This document shows, one piece after another, positions 43,166 through 54,779 of a stretch of DNA of 64,000 nucleotides; position 1 is the stretch's first letter, and each line of letters begins with the position of its first letter. Origin of the DNA: Platanthera guangdongensis (Eukaryota > Streptophyta > Magnoliopsida > Asparagales > Orchidaceae); NCBI GenBank assembly GCA_039583875.1, contig CM077167.1:155631545-155695544 (forward strand). The letters run 5' to 3'. A program made the translations under genes and the position numbers. The notes under the pieces were generated by a model. The model did no database searches. It was not told the origin of the DNA and worked only from the letters and a program-made list of their open reading frames with translations.

Positions 43166-43514
43166 CCCTTTTTCTACCTAGCCTTCTCAATGGAGGAAGA
43201 TACAACGGAAGCCGGGGTCGACCGGGAGAGGAGGGAAGAGGGGTGCCTTGCTCAATCCAAGCCCTAGCCAAGAAGATGAGAAAAGAAGAAGATTCAAGAG
43301 AAAAAAATTAGGGTTTTTATTATCACAACCATCAAGCTCACCCTCCTCACCACTATATAGCGAGAGGGAAGGGTTTAACAAAATTTATCAAATATGCCGC
43401 TAATCCAGGCTACATAATGCGTGAGAAATAAAAATGTGCTAAAATAAAAATACAATGTAACCGATACACGTCATCCCAGACACACGTCGTCACCGCATAC
43501 GTGGACCCATAACA
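43165..43514 (-). repeat. 3' LTR (partial) of the gag-only gypsy
   Basis: It matches 46080-46239 plus 51840-52072, including AGGGAAGGGTTTAACAAAAT and the end GGACCCATAACA. The start of the LTR is missing or too diverged. Confidence 0.8.
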
Positions 43515-44952
43515 TCTGCCTCGTCTGAATCGAGCTTGTCCTCAAGCTTGAATTATGGGAGTCCCATGGAGCTGGTATTCTCGCCTTCGTCATCTAGGGG
43601 ATCGTCCACTTCGAGCCAAAAAATACACTTGCATCGATGTCCGACTGAATATGATTTTGCATTGTTGAAACAAAGGCCTTATGCATGTTACTCTGCTATC
43701 TCTGTTCGTGAAAGGTGCTTGATGGTTGGGGTGGCACTGGATTCCCCACCCTTAAGTGAGCCAGGCAAACTGCTAGAACAAGGGGGGGGGGGGGGGGTGT
43801 TCTCATGTCGACTATCACCGTACTTGCCGAGGTGGATGACAAACGGGGTGCCCATAAGGAGCCATTTCTCACAAATTCGGGCGACACTCATGGCTGTGCT
43901 AAGGTCCCGCAGAGCTTGGAGCTCAACATTGAGGCGCCGCTGATCGCGCAGTCTGGAAGTGAAGATAGATACGTGATACTCTAGCAAGATAAAAAGAACT
44001 CAGGTAAGTAACATCTGGAAGCTCTCCAAGTGATCATCCACGACTCCAGATTGTTTTTGATTGACACGGTCGCCCAAGGGATTACTGCAAAGAGGCGTCC
44101 CAAAACGAATATTACATGAGTTCTTGAAGGTGGCCCAAGTCAAAATAGGGGTCTCCCAAGTCAGTTGGTCGTACCATAGCCGTGTTGAGCCCACAAGGTC
44201 AAAGGAAGCCAACCTGATCCAATCTTCTGATGACGTGAGCTGGTTGCCGAAAAAGTGCTTACAGTGCGTGAGCCATGCCGGGGAATCGCTTTCGTCGTTA
44301 AGCAGGGGAAATCAAACTTCACATATTGTGGAACACTGCCTCCCGTAGACTGAGGTGCGTAGTACTCGAAGGCCATGACTAATGGTGGTCCACCCTGATT
44401 CGAGGTCGTCGCGGGGTGGGGGCTGGTTGGGAGGTTCCCGACAGGGGCAAGCCATTTGAGCGTGTAGTCAAAGTCGCGATCGAGGCCTGCTATTGAACCC
44501 GAATAACCATCAGCTTTTACACGGCTTCTATAATGTGAGTGAGGGTAAGACCGTCCACTTCCATGAGTGCAGAAGGTGTGTGGGGTCTGTCCGGAGGTGT
44601 CAGAAGTGGGCGCAACGTGCTTGAAGCTCTGTTGTTGTAGAGTGAGCGCTATGGTCGGGGTGGAAGCAGATAAGCAGTGGTGTGGGTGGGTTGGGAGGTT
44701 CGTTTGAGGGAGAAGGGAAGCCCACTGCTGGAATCGAGTTGAGGGTTCATCGATCAAGTTTTCGGTAGCTGCGACCCTATCAGGACAAAAACGACCATTG
44801 ACGTTGTGTGACAGTCGCCGAGGACATGCAAGAGTCACAGAACTTGAATCGAGCATGTGAGTCGTCGTCCGAGTTTTCTGCAGTTGCATCCCTATCAAAA
44901 TGAAACGGCCAGCGACGTCATGCGACAGTCGTCGAGGGTTGGTGAGTGGCAC
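43515..44952 (-). pseudogene. gag of the gag-only gypsy with pol tail
   Basis: From 44952 down: an N-terminal region with an internal duplication (PRRLSHDVAGRF and PRRLSHNVNGRF), then VPQYVKFDFPCL. After a frameshift near 44300 the gag core follows (ASFDLVGSTRLWYDQLTWET; TWATFKNSCNIRFGTPL; LGDRVNQKQSGVVDDHLESF), then a stop near 44000. A 16-base poly-G run (43782-43797) gives Pro codons. The last codons before the LTR read FKLEDKLDSDEADV. Zinc knuckle, protease and pol enzymes are absent. Confidence 0.8.
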
Positions 44953-45097
44953 GTAACAGTAGTTGTCGAGGCAGAAGGATCGATTACCGGCTAATCAGCG
45001 CAGTAGGATGGGGAAACCGACACATAAGTTGTCAGTATGTCAATGCCCGCTGTGATCGATACCTGGAGTCGGGTCCCGCGTCTGGAGGAGGAAAAAG

Positions 45098-45110
45098 GCA
45101 CTGATACCAA
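45098..45110 (-). other. Primer binding site of the gag-only gypsy
   Basis: The minus strand reads TTGGTATCAGTGCC, an initiator-Met-type site with one change, two bases after the LTR end ACAACA. Confidence 0.8.
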
Positions 45111-45126
45111 GTTGTTGTGAGCCTTT

Positions 45127-46011
45127 GGCTCCGTTTGTTTAAGCTTTTTGGCTCCATTCCGTTTGCCCAAAACGAAACGCGCTAGTCCCCATTTGTTTTT
45201 GCGCCTTCTTTTCCATCCGCACGCTCAAATGCCGGGCGTCAAATTATTCCGTGTCGAAACCCGGCCGATTGCTTCCTTTTTCATCGCGTTTTTAGGTTTT
45301 CTCCCCCAGGTCGATCGCGCGATCCACGACCGACGGCGATTTCTCCTTCTCCGACACCATCGATTCGCCTTCTTCTCCGACGGCCAGGGCTTGGCTTTCT
45401 CCGGCACACCTGCGCATACGCCAGGGCTTGGATTTCTCCGACAATCGATCGCTTCTCTCGTTGTCTTCTCCGACACAGCGGTCTTCTCCGGCACAGGTGG
45501 CTTCTTTCGGCCTCAGGTGAGCTTCTCTAGCGTCATTCTTCTCCTTCTTTCAATTTCTATAAGTTGTCTAGTGTATCTCACCTCTTCCCTCTTCTCCTCA
45601 CCCCCCCTTCCCGGTTTTGTGCAGAATGCCACTATTCCTCAAGTTTCCTGTGGAGTAATCGTCTTCTCCTTCGTACAGAACTCCTCCTTCGTACATATCT
45701 GGTATTGGTTGTGCCTCTTATGCATCCCTCCAACACCAACCGGTATACCTTCCCCTCCCCTCCAATTTTTTGTTGCTGAATTTTTTAATGGATTGTTGTG
45801 TTTATGTGCAATGTATTTGTCGTGTAAGTGAGTGTGTTTGTGGGAGTGTGCGTGAGTAATGCCAAACAGTTCTCTGTTTCGAACAGCTTTGCAAACGCAG
45901 ACTAGGCAAACAGAACTCCGTTTTCAGCATCCAGTTTCCAACAGCTCTATTTACAAACATGTCTTTACAACAACTCCTTTTACAACCGCCACCGCTAAAC
46001 CAAATGAAGCC
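45127..46011. mobile_element. PIF/Harbinger-type MITE (885 bp)
   Basis: Ends GGCTCCGTTTGTTTAAGC and the complement of GGCTTCATTTGGTTTAGC, flanked by TTT on both sides (45124-45126, 46012-46014). The ends closely resemble those of the Harbinger at 20085-29185. The interior has no transposase; the 227-codon plus-strand ORF at 45148 is unlike any protein I know and is probably chance. It sits in the right LTR of the gag-only gypsy. Confidence 0.82.
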
Positions 46012-46014
46012 TTT

Positions 46015-46239
46015 GATTGTTAACAGATATGCAGTCTTGAGAGGGAGTGGGAGACATCTTAGAGAGGATCTTCTCGACCCTTCCTCGAACTTGCTTTCCC
46101 AATGATGAAAGATACAACAAGTCCCAGGCTTGATCGAGAGAGGAGGGAGGATGAGAGCCTTGCTTAACCCTAGCCCTAGCTAAGAAGATGAGAGAAGAAG
46201 AAGATTCAAGAGAAAGAACATTAGGATTTTTATCATCAT
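46015..46239 (-). repeat. 5' LTR of the gag-only gypsy, middle piece
   Basis: Continues the LTR begun at 45113-45126 and matches the left LTR from about 43165 to 43325. Cut at 46239 by the copia (duplication ATCAT). Confidence 0.8.
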
Positions 46240-46409
46240 TGTAAAGAGAGGCCTCAAACCTTGTATATACTTCTTGAATGATAAATTACAAGTATGAATA
46301 CATTTATATAGGAAGAGAGGAAGAAGAGAAATCCTAATCCAAGATGTGAGACAAATACAAAGAGAGAGAAAAGAGAGAAAAATGGGCCCTTACTAAGACT
46401 TTTCTAACA
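46240..46409 (-). repeat. 3' LTR of the complete copia
   Basis: 170 bp, TGTAAAGAG...TCTAACA on the plus strand; partner 51648-51825. Confidence 0.95.
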
Positions 46410-48600
46410 CTCCCCCGCAAGTTGGAGTGTACAAGTCGTAGGCACCAAGCTTGGATAAAAATTGGTAGTATAGCGGCCGTGAGAGAGCTTTAGTCAGGAT
46501 GTCAGCAACTTGGTTTGTAGCAGAAACATGCTCCAAATATATCTTCTTTGACTGTACTTTTTCCCGAATAAAGTGGCAGTCAACTTCAATATGGTTTGTG
46601 CGTTCCTGAAAGACCGGATTCTTGGCAATATGTATTGCTGCTTGATTATCACAAAATAGAGTCTCCGGTGATGAGAGACGAACACCCAAGTCTCCCAGAA
46701 GGCTCTCAAGCCAAGTTAACTCGGAAACATCAACAACCATAACCCGGTACTCGGCTTCAGCAGAAGTGCGAGCAACCACAGTCTGTTTCTTGCTACGCTG
46801 GGTTATGAGATGTCCACCGAAGTAGGTACAGAAACCAGTTGTGGAACACCTATCATCAATTGATCCTGTATAGTCAGCGTCAGAGTACGCAACATGAGAT
46901 AGAAATGTGGATGACTTGTACACAAGCCCTTGTCCTGGAGCGTTCTTGCTATATCGAAGAATTCTCTCGACATCTTGAAGATAAGATGTATGAGAAGCAT
47001 GCATAAAACGACTCACGACTCCCACGACAAATGAGATGTCTGGTCGAGTAACCGTAAGATAGATCAGCTTCCCAACCAAGCATGTATAGTATTCCGGATT
47101 TGTAAGCAGCTTATGGGAGTCAGAGCTGTGGGCCGAGAGCTTGTGATTAACGTCTATAGGAGTATCCGTAGGTTTGCATCCAGAATAGCCGACATCATGA
47201 AGGAGGTCCATACAATACTTCCTTTGGGATAACACAAGACCATCAGGGCGTCGTGCAACCTCAAGCCCAAGAAAATACTGAAGGTTGCCAAGCTTTTTGG
47301 TCTGAAAGGCGGAGTTCAACTGTTGCTTTGTATGTTGTATCCCTATAGTATCATCGCCAATAATGAGGATATTGTCAACATAGACAAGTAAGATCACAGT
47401 TCCGGTTGATCGGTGTCAGGTGAAGAGAGAGAAATCAGCCGAGCTCCGAATGATGCCAATATCACAGACAACCTCGCTGAATTTTTCAAACCAAGCGCGC
47501 GGGGACTGTTTGAGACCATAAATAGATTTCCGAAAATGACAAACCCGAGATTCCCCCGTGGTGTCAAACCCGAGATTCCCCCGTGGTCTCAAACCCGAGA
47601 GGTTGGTGCATATAAACAGTCTCCTGCAGATCCCCGTTGAGGAAAGCGTTATTAATATCCAGCTGATAAAGTGACCAACGACGATGAACAACCAAGGAGA
47701 GAAGAATGCAGACCTTGTTCAATTTGGCCACCGGAGAGAAGGTTTCGTCAAAATCAAGGGCATGTTGCTGAGTAAAACCCCGGGCCACGAGGCGGGCCTT
47801 TAGACGCTCAACGACGCCATCAGCCGCATGTTTAATAACAAAGACCCACCTGCAACTAACACAGGGTTGGCCTGCTGGAAGAGGAACTAGATCCCAGGTC
47901 CTATTGGCCTAGAGAACCTGCATTTCATCGTCCATGGCCGCTCGCCAACTCGGATGTTGAAGCGCCTCCTTCACAGTGTTAGGAATAGAAATACATGAAA
48001 GAGAGGTGGCAAAGGCGTAGAGAGGTGGAGTGAGCCGATGGAGAGAAATGTAGTTGGCCAAGGGATGAGCCGTAGAAGCGGGAGCCGGATCCGCCGTTGC
48101 CGGGGTGTCGCTGGGAGCAGGGAGCTGGTGCAGGGAACCATCCTTGGAGCCGTGACGAGTGTAGACACGGATAACGGGCGTAGGAACCTTAGGGGGGGCG
48201 ATAGAGGAGGAAGGAGGTGGCAAAAAAGCGGGCGTGATAGGTACGACAAGCCGGGGAAGAGGAGAGGAAGACGGGGTGGGGGAAGGTAAGTGGAAGGGCT
48301 GGTCTTCGCAGAAGGTGACATCCGCTGAGAATACCAACTTGCCATCCAAAGGAGAGTAGCAAACATACCCATTTTGAGTACGGGAGTAGCCAACAAACAT
48401 ATATTTGGACGCCCGAGGAGCAAGTTTGTCGGAGGGGGGTAAGAAGATGAACATAACATACACACCCAAATACCCACAAGGTGAGAGAGGTGGGGTTGGT
48501 AGAAGGATAGATGAGTTGGATAGGTGAGGCAAAGTGAAGAACAGACGGGGGTAGACAGTTGATGAGATGACAAACTGTGGAGACGACAAAATTCCAATAT
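46393..48600 (-). pseudogene. Copia RT and RNase H
   Basis: From about 48590: integrase C-terminal and linker region (APRASKYMFVGYSRTQNGYV), then RT (LYQLDINNAFLNGDLQE; GLKQSPRAWFEKF; ILLVYVDNILIIGDD) and RNase H (DADYTGSIDDRCSTTGFC; QVADILTKALSRPLYYQF). The catalytic YVDD is YVDN here, a loss of the second Asp that should abolish polymerase activity. A short duplication of GFDTTGESRV-coding sequence occurs near 47540-47600. The frame ends CGGVLEKS inside the LTR. Confidence 0.92.
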
Positions 48601-49764
48601 TCTATCAGAACCTTCATTTGAAACATGAGGGACCGAACAACATCGAGTAGATGGAGATTCTTCGTTCGGCCACCCCGTTTTGCTGAGCGGTATACGCACA
48701 CGAAGTTTGATGGATGACACCAAATTCGGTGCAGAGATTGAAGAAGGTGTGACCCGTATACTCGCGAGCATTATCAGTGCGGATGATTTTGAGGAGGGTG
48801 GCGAACTGCGTACACATCTTAGTTAAAAAAGCATGAAACAGAGATGCAAGTTCAGTACGATCATGCAGTAAATATAACCACGTGGTACGCTAGTAATCAT
48901 CAATAAAGGTTACAAAATAGCAAAATTCAAAGATACTAGGGACTTTATAAGAGCCCCATACATCAGAATGAACTAAAGATAAATGAGTACTACTCCTGGT
49001 ACAGGTAGGGGGGAAGGTAGAACGATGCTGTTTGCCGTATATACAAGATTCACAAGAGAACTCCCGTAAAGGAACATCAGGAAGAGCACACTTGAGAATC
49101 AGAAGGGGAGCATGCCCAAGGCGGCGATGCCAATCGACAGTGGAGACGGCAGAGAGAAGAGTGGGTGAGATATCCAAGATGTAGAGCCCATTCAACAGCT
49201 GCGCCTACCAATGATACTCCGGGTGCGACGATCCTGCATAAGAAAGGAAGAAGGAGAAAAGGTCATGCGACAATCAAGGTTGTGCGTCAGACGACTAACA
49301 TAAAGTAAATTGAAAGGAGACCCTATAACGTGAAGAACTGAGGAAAGAGAAAGGGACGGGGTAAGATGGAGAGCAGCGACGCCAGAGACCGGTAGGGTGT
49401 CACCATTGACCACAATGATACATGGAGGATGAGCCGTCTGGAGATGCTGGGTGGTCTTCTGGGAGGTAATATGGTGAGTAGTGCCAGAATCGACGATCCA
49501 GTCGGGGCTAGGAGAGAGAAAGGTTATACCTTTCGCAGAAAAAGACGCAACCGAGCCAGTTGAGCGGCCGAGGGCACCCTGTAACTGGTGTTGGGTGCGA
49601 AGCTCATCGATATCTTGGCGGGAAGTGGACGCCGGATCCTGGGCAGAAGCCCTAGTGGGAGCCGAAGCAGCAGAGGAAGTAGCTGCGAGGTGGGGAGGGA
49701 ACCCATGCTTGCTGTAACAGGTAGCCTCAAGATGGCCACCCCGACCACAATATGTGCATTTCAT
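48600..49764 (-). pseudogene. Copia zinc knuckle, protease and integrase
   Basis: CTYCGRGGHLEATC knuckle near 49755, protease DWIVDSGTTHHITS near 49505, then GAG-pre-integrase (DWHRRLGHAPLLILKCALPD), integrase start (GKQHRSTFPPTCTRS; FVTFIDDY), stop at about 48888, then TDNAREYTGH and HQTSCAYTAQQNGVAER. Frameshifts occur near 49200 and 48660. Confidence 0.92.
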
Positions 49765-50564
49765 AGACGAACAACCACCACGTACTCGTCCCCGAGACGG
49801 AGGTTGGCCCCCTCGATTGGAAGATCCACGAGCAGGAGGGGGGTCAGAAGGAGAGGCTGTTGAAGAAGAGCAGGTGCGAATTCGGGAGGAGCCTCAGTAG
49901 GACGCGTAACTCGAAGCAACATTGAGCAGACATAACACAGTGAAGGAGTCGCCGTGGAAGAAAGGATCTGGGCCCGAACACTATGCAGGTGTGGCGGAAC
50001 ACGAGACATCATCATCGCGATGGTGACAGCCTCTTTCTGGGCCCGTTGAGTAGCTAGATCTATAGTGGGATGCTGATGTTGAATCCAAGCCTCAGCCAGG
50101 GTCTTTGCCTGGCCAATGAAAGAGATCATATCGCCGGGAGCACCAGGTGAAAGGTTCTGAAGGTCGGAGAGAATATCATATAAGTGCTGGAGACTGTTGT
50201 GCCCAGAGTAAAAAGAGTGGAGCTCCTCCCACATGGCCTTGGCCGTGTCATGATACATGACCATCCTGTAGGTCTCTGTGTCCATAGAGTTGAGGAACCA
50301 AGACTGAACCCGACCATTATCGCGAAGCCAGTCATCGGAGGGAGCATCAGGGGTAGCTCGGGTCAAGTGGTGAAGAAGACCCTTCGTCTGCAGAACACGA
50401 CGAACAGAGTGAACCCATTCGACGAAATTTTGTTTCCCAGTCAGAGAGATGGTAGTAATCCGTAGCTCATCACGGAGTTCGGAAGCCGTAGCAGTCACAC
50501 GGGCTGACGGAGCAGAAGTAGCAGCGGATGCATCGGAAGCCATGCAACTAACAGAAGAGGCCAA
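49761..50564 (-). pseudogene. Copia gag
   Basis: An ATG at 50564 (or 50543, MASDASAATS). The UBN2-type gag reads TGKQNFVEWVHSVRRVLQTK, WLRDNGRVQSWFLNSMDTET, AMWEELHSFYSGHNSLQHLY and FIGQAKTLAEAWIQHQHP. The knuckle at 49755 is in another frame, so a frameshift lies near 49850. This is the gag missing from 34182-38664. Confidence 0.92.
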
Positions 50565-51204
50565 ACTTCTAGCAAGAGAAACCAGGCGGCTAGCAGGAGA
50601 GGCCGGGCGACCAACAAGGTTTGGACCGAGCGGTTAGCAAGAGAAGCCAGGCGGCTTGGCAAAGAAAGCCGGTTTGCTTGGCAAAGAAGGCTGGGCGGCT
50701 TGGTAGAGTAGGCCAGGCGGCTAGAAGGAGAAGAGGCCGAAGAGAGAGAAGTCGGCAGAGAAAGTAGTCGCACGGTCACGGCGGACACACCAGCGACAAG
50801 GAAAGTCGCGACCAGGATGCGGCTGAGGGATGAGGAGAGGCCGCTAGCGACAAGACAAGTCGCAGCGACTAGCGGGAAGCGGTTAGAGGAGAAGTCCGCA
50901 CGGTCAAGGTAAATCTACCAGCGACGAGGAACGTCGCGAACAGGGTACGACTAAGGGAAGCGGAGAGACCGCTAGAGACAAGACAGGTCGCAACGACTAG
51001 CAGTGAAAAGGTTAGAAGAGGAGTCCACACGGTCAAGGTGAGTCCACCAGCGGCAAGGAGAGATGCCCCGACCGAGATGCGGACTGAAGCGAGAAAGAAA
51101 GAGAAAAGAGGAAGAAACCACAGTGAGCAAGAGGCGCCACGTACGGCTAGAGTGGAGTGACCGCGACGACTTTTGAGAGGTCGCGACAAGTGGGAGGAGA
51201 AAAA

Positions 51205-51330
51205 CCGCGCAGATAGCAAGGGAGAGAGGCCGCGCGGATAGCAAGGGAGAGAGGCCACGCAGATAGCAAGGGAGAGAGGCTGCTCGGATAGCAAGGGAGA
51301 GAGGCCGCACAGATAGCAAGGGAGACCGAG
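51205..51330. repeat. 25-bp tandem repeat in the copia leader, five copies
   Basis: The unit GATAGCAAGGGAGAGAGGCC plus five GC-rich bases lies between primer site and gag. It is unrelated to the 23-bp array of the sister element, though both sit in the leader. Confidence 0.8.
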
Positions 51331-51635
51331 CGGTTAGAGAAAGAAGCATGAGAGGATTGACCTCACGTGTGAGAAAGGTTTATAAAAGAGAGGTAGGAGG
51401 AGGAGGAGGAGACGTGGAAGCCACGAGAGAAACAGAGTTAAAGAGACAACGACTAGAAAAAGACAGACCGCTCAATATTGCGGCTAAGCAGGAGAAGGGA
51501 AAGCCGCGCTGTCAGCTGGGTGAACAGGCGGTTTGCAAATGGACAGGCCGGCTAACCGAGCTCGGGCGGTTAGGGAAAAATTAGACCGCGAGTAGCCGCG
51601 AACAGAAGACCGAACACCCAAGGAGGAGACTGGTT

Positions 51636-51647
51636 CCTTTGATACCA
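51636..51647 (-). other. Primer binding site of the complete copia
   Basis: The minus strand reads TGGTATCAAAGG immediately after the LTR end TTTACA. Confidence 0.9.
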
Positions 51648-51825
51648 TGTAAAGAGAGGCCTCCAACCTTGTATATACTTCTTGAATGATAAATTACAAG
51701 TATGAATACATTTATATAGGAAGAGAGGAAGAAGAGAAATCCCAATCCAAGATGTGAGATAAATACAACGAGAAAAGAGAGAAAAATGGGCCCCTAGATG
51801 GGCCCTTACTAAGGCTTTTCTAACA
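51648..51825 (-). repeat. 5' LTR of the complete copia
   Basis: 178 bp; minus-strand TATA-like TATATAAA at 51711-51718; followed by the ATCAT duplication. Confidence 0.95.
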
Positions 51826-51830
51826 ATCAT

Positions 51831-52072
51831 AATCATGAAGCACTCTCCACTCTAGTGGGATAAAAGTTTGAGTGTTGTTTTTGTAATCATCAAGCCCGCC
51901 CTCCCCACTAATATATAGGGAGAGGGAAGGGTTTAACAAAATTTACCAAATCTTTCCAAAACCTAGGGTATATAATGCGTGAAAAATAAAAGTGCGCAAA
52001 AATAAAGATACAGTATAACAGATGCACGTCTTCCCGGACAAATGTCGTCACCTCTTGTGTGGGCCCATAACA
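51831..52072 (-). repeat. 5' LTR of the gag-only gypsy, last piece
   Basis: Matches the left LTR from about 43325 to the end GGGCCCATAACA at 52072. Confidence 0.82.
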
Positions 52073-52943
52073 AAAACCTTGCACAAACAAATTAATATTA
52101 ATGGGAGTAGATGTCAATCATTCCCAATTTGGATAGTCATTGATAAAGGTATTTACTACTTAGCCCTTGATGATGTTTGATAATTGATCCTTGGAGTGAG
52201 CCAAGGGCGTGCAAATACTTTATTTTTCAATGTGATCTTTAATCAACCCTCTATTCACTTCAACATGTTTTCTCCTATTCCGTTACTCTCCATTGTGAGT
52301 ATTATTGATAACAGATTTATTATCACAATATTTATAGAACGTGTTTGTCTTCTAAGACCTCAAGATCCTGAAGAATTAGTTTCAATCATAAACCTTCACA
52401 TACACCCCACAACATTGCTCTATGTTCTTGTTCAACACTTGATCTTGCCACTACATTCTATTTCTTGCTCTTTCATATTACAACATTACCGTTTGTAAAT
52501 GAACAATATCTCGTTGTAGATTTCTTGTCGTCTTGGGGACTTCTTAAGGGGCCTAAAGATCTAGTAAGTTGCCTCTTGATGTCAGGTTCGAGAGCATGCA
52601 TGTACCTATTAAGCATTCCTACAACATAAGTAATGTGAGGATGGATATTGAGATAAGTAGATGGGTTTACTAACCAATCGCTAGTAGCTTATGAGTCAAC
52701 TCTATCTTCATCTTTATTTTCATCTATTTTGTGTTTGACTTTAATGGGAGTATCCACCGTCACATATCCAAAGATGCTAGTTTCTTCTAGAAGGTCACAA
52801 ACATATTTCCTTTAAGATATAGAGATCCCTCGATTAGATATTGCAACTTCGAGTCCTAAGAAATACTTCAATTTTCCCAAATCTTAAATTTCAAATTTTA
52901 TGCACAATCGAGCTTTCAACTGAGTAATTTCCTCAATATCATT
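52073..52943 (-). pseudogene. Decayed copia RT-end and RNase H
   Basis: From 52943 down: NDIEEITQLKARL, DLGKLKYFLGLEVAISNRGI, RKYVCDLLEETSIFG, ITYVVGMLNRYMHA. Then RNase H: VEQEHRAMLWGVCEGLWLKL, ILQDLEVLEDKHVLYKYCDN, KSVINNTHN, and the end region KHVEVNRGLIKDHIEK. Numerous stops. It is a different copia lineage from the others here. It is cut at 52943 by the next LTR element and ends against the gag-only gypsy at 52072. Confidence 0.85.
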
Positions 52944-53966
52944 TGACGTTGGACAAATCTATAGGCGGCGGATGAACGATGTCCTAACCCGAATGCAATG
53001 CAAAACCCAACAGAGAAATCACAATCAGATAATAAATAATTTAATCACTGACATATAATTTTAGCAACAGTCAAATAATTCTTTAGGGAAAAACAAATTT
53101 CGGCTTTCCTCCACGTGGAGGGTCATAGCAAGAGCGCACGACGAATGGTTCCTGCAAATCACATAATCTAAAAAAACTACTACTATTCCAGAGATCCAAG
53201 AAAACATGAAATTATAACACCATATATTAATATTGAGAATTAAAGTTCCATATAACAAATAATTACTCACAAAATATGTGGGTTGCTGTGGAGGAGTAGA
53301 TCCGGTTAGGACGATGGTGCAGTGATGAGATGTGAGGTTACGAGGCTAGATCTGAGTGGAGGTGGCTATTTAGAAGGCAGAGACTGGTTTTAGGTAAATT
53401 TGTGTGAAGGGATAGATTTTAGATGAGATGGTAGATCTGGAAGGGAGGTTGTTGTAGGCTTGGAGGGGAGGTGGATGGTTGGCGTGGCTAAAAAGGGGGG
53501 CGGTAGCAGGCTGTGAGGGGATGGAAGGGACGGCGGCCAGCAGGGAGGTGGTTGGAGAGGGTGGCGGACAACAGGAAGGTGGCTAGAAGGAGGAGACGGT
53601 AGCAGAGAAGTGGCTGGAAGGGGGCGACGATAACAAGGAGGTGGTTGGAAGGGGGAGGATGTTGCTGGATAGCAGCCTGGATGGGTGGCTGCTAGGGTTT
53701 GAAGGGTTGTGAAGGTGGCGGTGGAGGATTTGGATGGAGGAAGAGAGCTAGGGGTAGGGGTTACCTTTGAGGAGCAGGAGAAGGCCTATGAGTCGCCACT
53801 TACGGTTCCACGGAGTCAGCATCGTGGAAGGATCACTGGAATTCGGGATTCACAATATCCAAATTCTGCAATACCCCACGGCAGCCGTTATACAACTCTA
53901 TTTATAATAAGAGGTATTAGGGCATCCCACAATGATTGATCGGAGATGGGGTAGCCCGAATACATC
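52944..53966 (-). repeat. 3' LTR of the gypsy-like element (right edge approximate)
   Basis: Homologous to 58845-59453 for about 600 bp; the remaining part is GGTGG/GAAGG-rich and then AT-rich. The end is placed at TACATCA (53966) by the TG...CA rule only. Confidence 0.65.
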
Positions 53967-54241
53967 AAAAAGTAACCAAAAATGACAATATAATATATGA
54001 AATCGTGTCAGAACGATGGGCCAGACACATCCGTGGAGGCAGATCATCGGTCTGGATATGCCATATATGTTAAGTTGCCAATCGGCCCCGAACGGGTCCA
54101 AAACTCGTCCTCTGCTGTGAGTCTGCATCTCCATTCCACATCATTTTCCTCGGCTTGAAATAATTCATCTCCTGATGAATATAGATCAGAATTCTCTCAG
54201 TGTATGTCAGGTAAAATTCGATGAGGTCCACCAAAGGTCGT

Positions 54242-54700
54242 TCAAGTATCGTCGATGGTAAAGTTTCCTCGCCAATGGTACTCCTCTGTTTCACTGACCG
54301 GAGAAGCTATGCATGCATAAGCCATGATATATATCATGCTCTCAATGATCCACTGATGTGCTAGAAGTCCCGATGCGATCACTGGTGCAGACGATGAAGC
54401 CATAGACGACTGACTCAAAGACAGGTGGAGCTTAGAAGTGGACTGGGTGCCAAACTGAGGATGTGGAGGTGTAGGCTCAAGAGGATCTCCACGAAATGGG
54501 TCCACATGCTCGTGAGGCTTATAGTACGACGTTAAATGCTCAACATTAAATATGAGATGGATACTCATGCTCGTCGGGATATCAAGATCATAGATATTTG
54601 CTCTGATCCGTCTCATGATTGTGTAAGAATTCATTCGTCTAACACTCCAACTTCTAGCAGGACTCCCACAAAGCCTTACAACGCGGATTCTCACCATCAC
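54242..54700 (-). pseudogene. Gypsy integrase C-terminal end
   Basis: The minus-strand frame reads YTIMRRIRANIYDLDIPTSM and SIHLIFNVEHLTSYY, matching the region of gypsy integrase usually written as NAYxLDLP...FNVxxLxPY. Then DPFRGDPLEPTPPHPQ follows, a linker typical of this position. No catalytic DDE core precedes it, so most of integrase is deleted. Confidence 0.7.
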
Positions 54701-54779
54701 CTGCTCACTTTCTTGAAATACTTGCTCTTGCCAATGAACGTCCGCATGTGATTTATAAGATTTATTACCAGTATTGATT

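Larger units (their letters stand above)
46240..51825 (-). mobile_element. Complete copia element with gag and pol
   Basis: LTRs 46240-46409 (170 bp) and 51648-51825 (178 bp, with a local GGGCCC duplication) and perfect target duplications ATCAT (46235-46239, 51826-51830). It has a primer site, gag, zinc knuckle, protease, integrase, RT, RNase H and polypurine tract. It is the same family as 34182-38664, which has lost gag. Several stops and frameshifts make it non-functional. Confidence 0.95.
43165..52072 (-). mobile_element. Gypsy gag-only derivative split by a MITE and a copia
   Basis: The right LTR is in pieces 45113-45126, 46015-46239 and 51831-52072; the left LTR (about 43165-43514) lacks its outer part. 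They align from ACCCTTT through CCATAACA. A primer site lies left of 45113. The interior encodes gag only, then an FKLEDKLDSDEADV pol tail right at the polypurine side (43515-43550). It is therefore a non-autonomous deletion derivative. The left edge is approximate because the alignment fades at about 43160. Confidence 0.82.

Noticed and set aside
45148..45831. 227-codon ORF
   Set aside because: Inside a MITE, hydrophobic low-complexity translation, no family; likely chance in GC-rich DNA.
49481..49863. Plus-strand ORFs of 78-91 codons
   Set aside because: Opposite-strand shadows of the copia zinc-knuckle and protease coding region.
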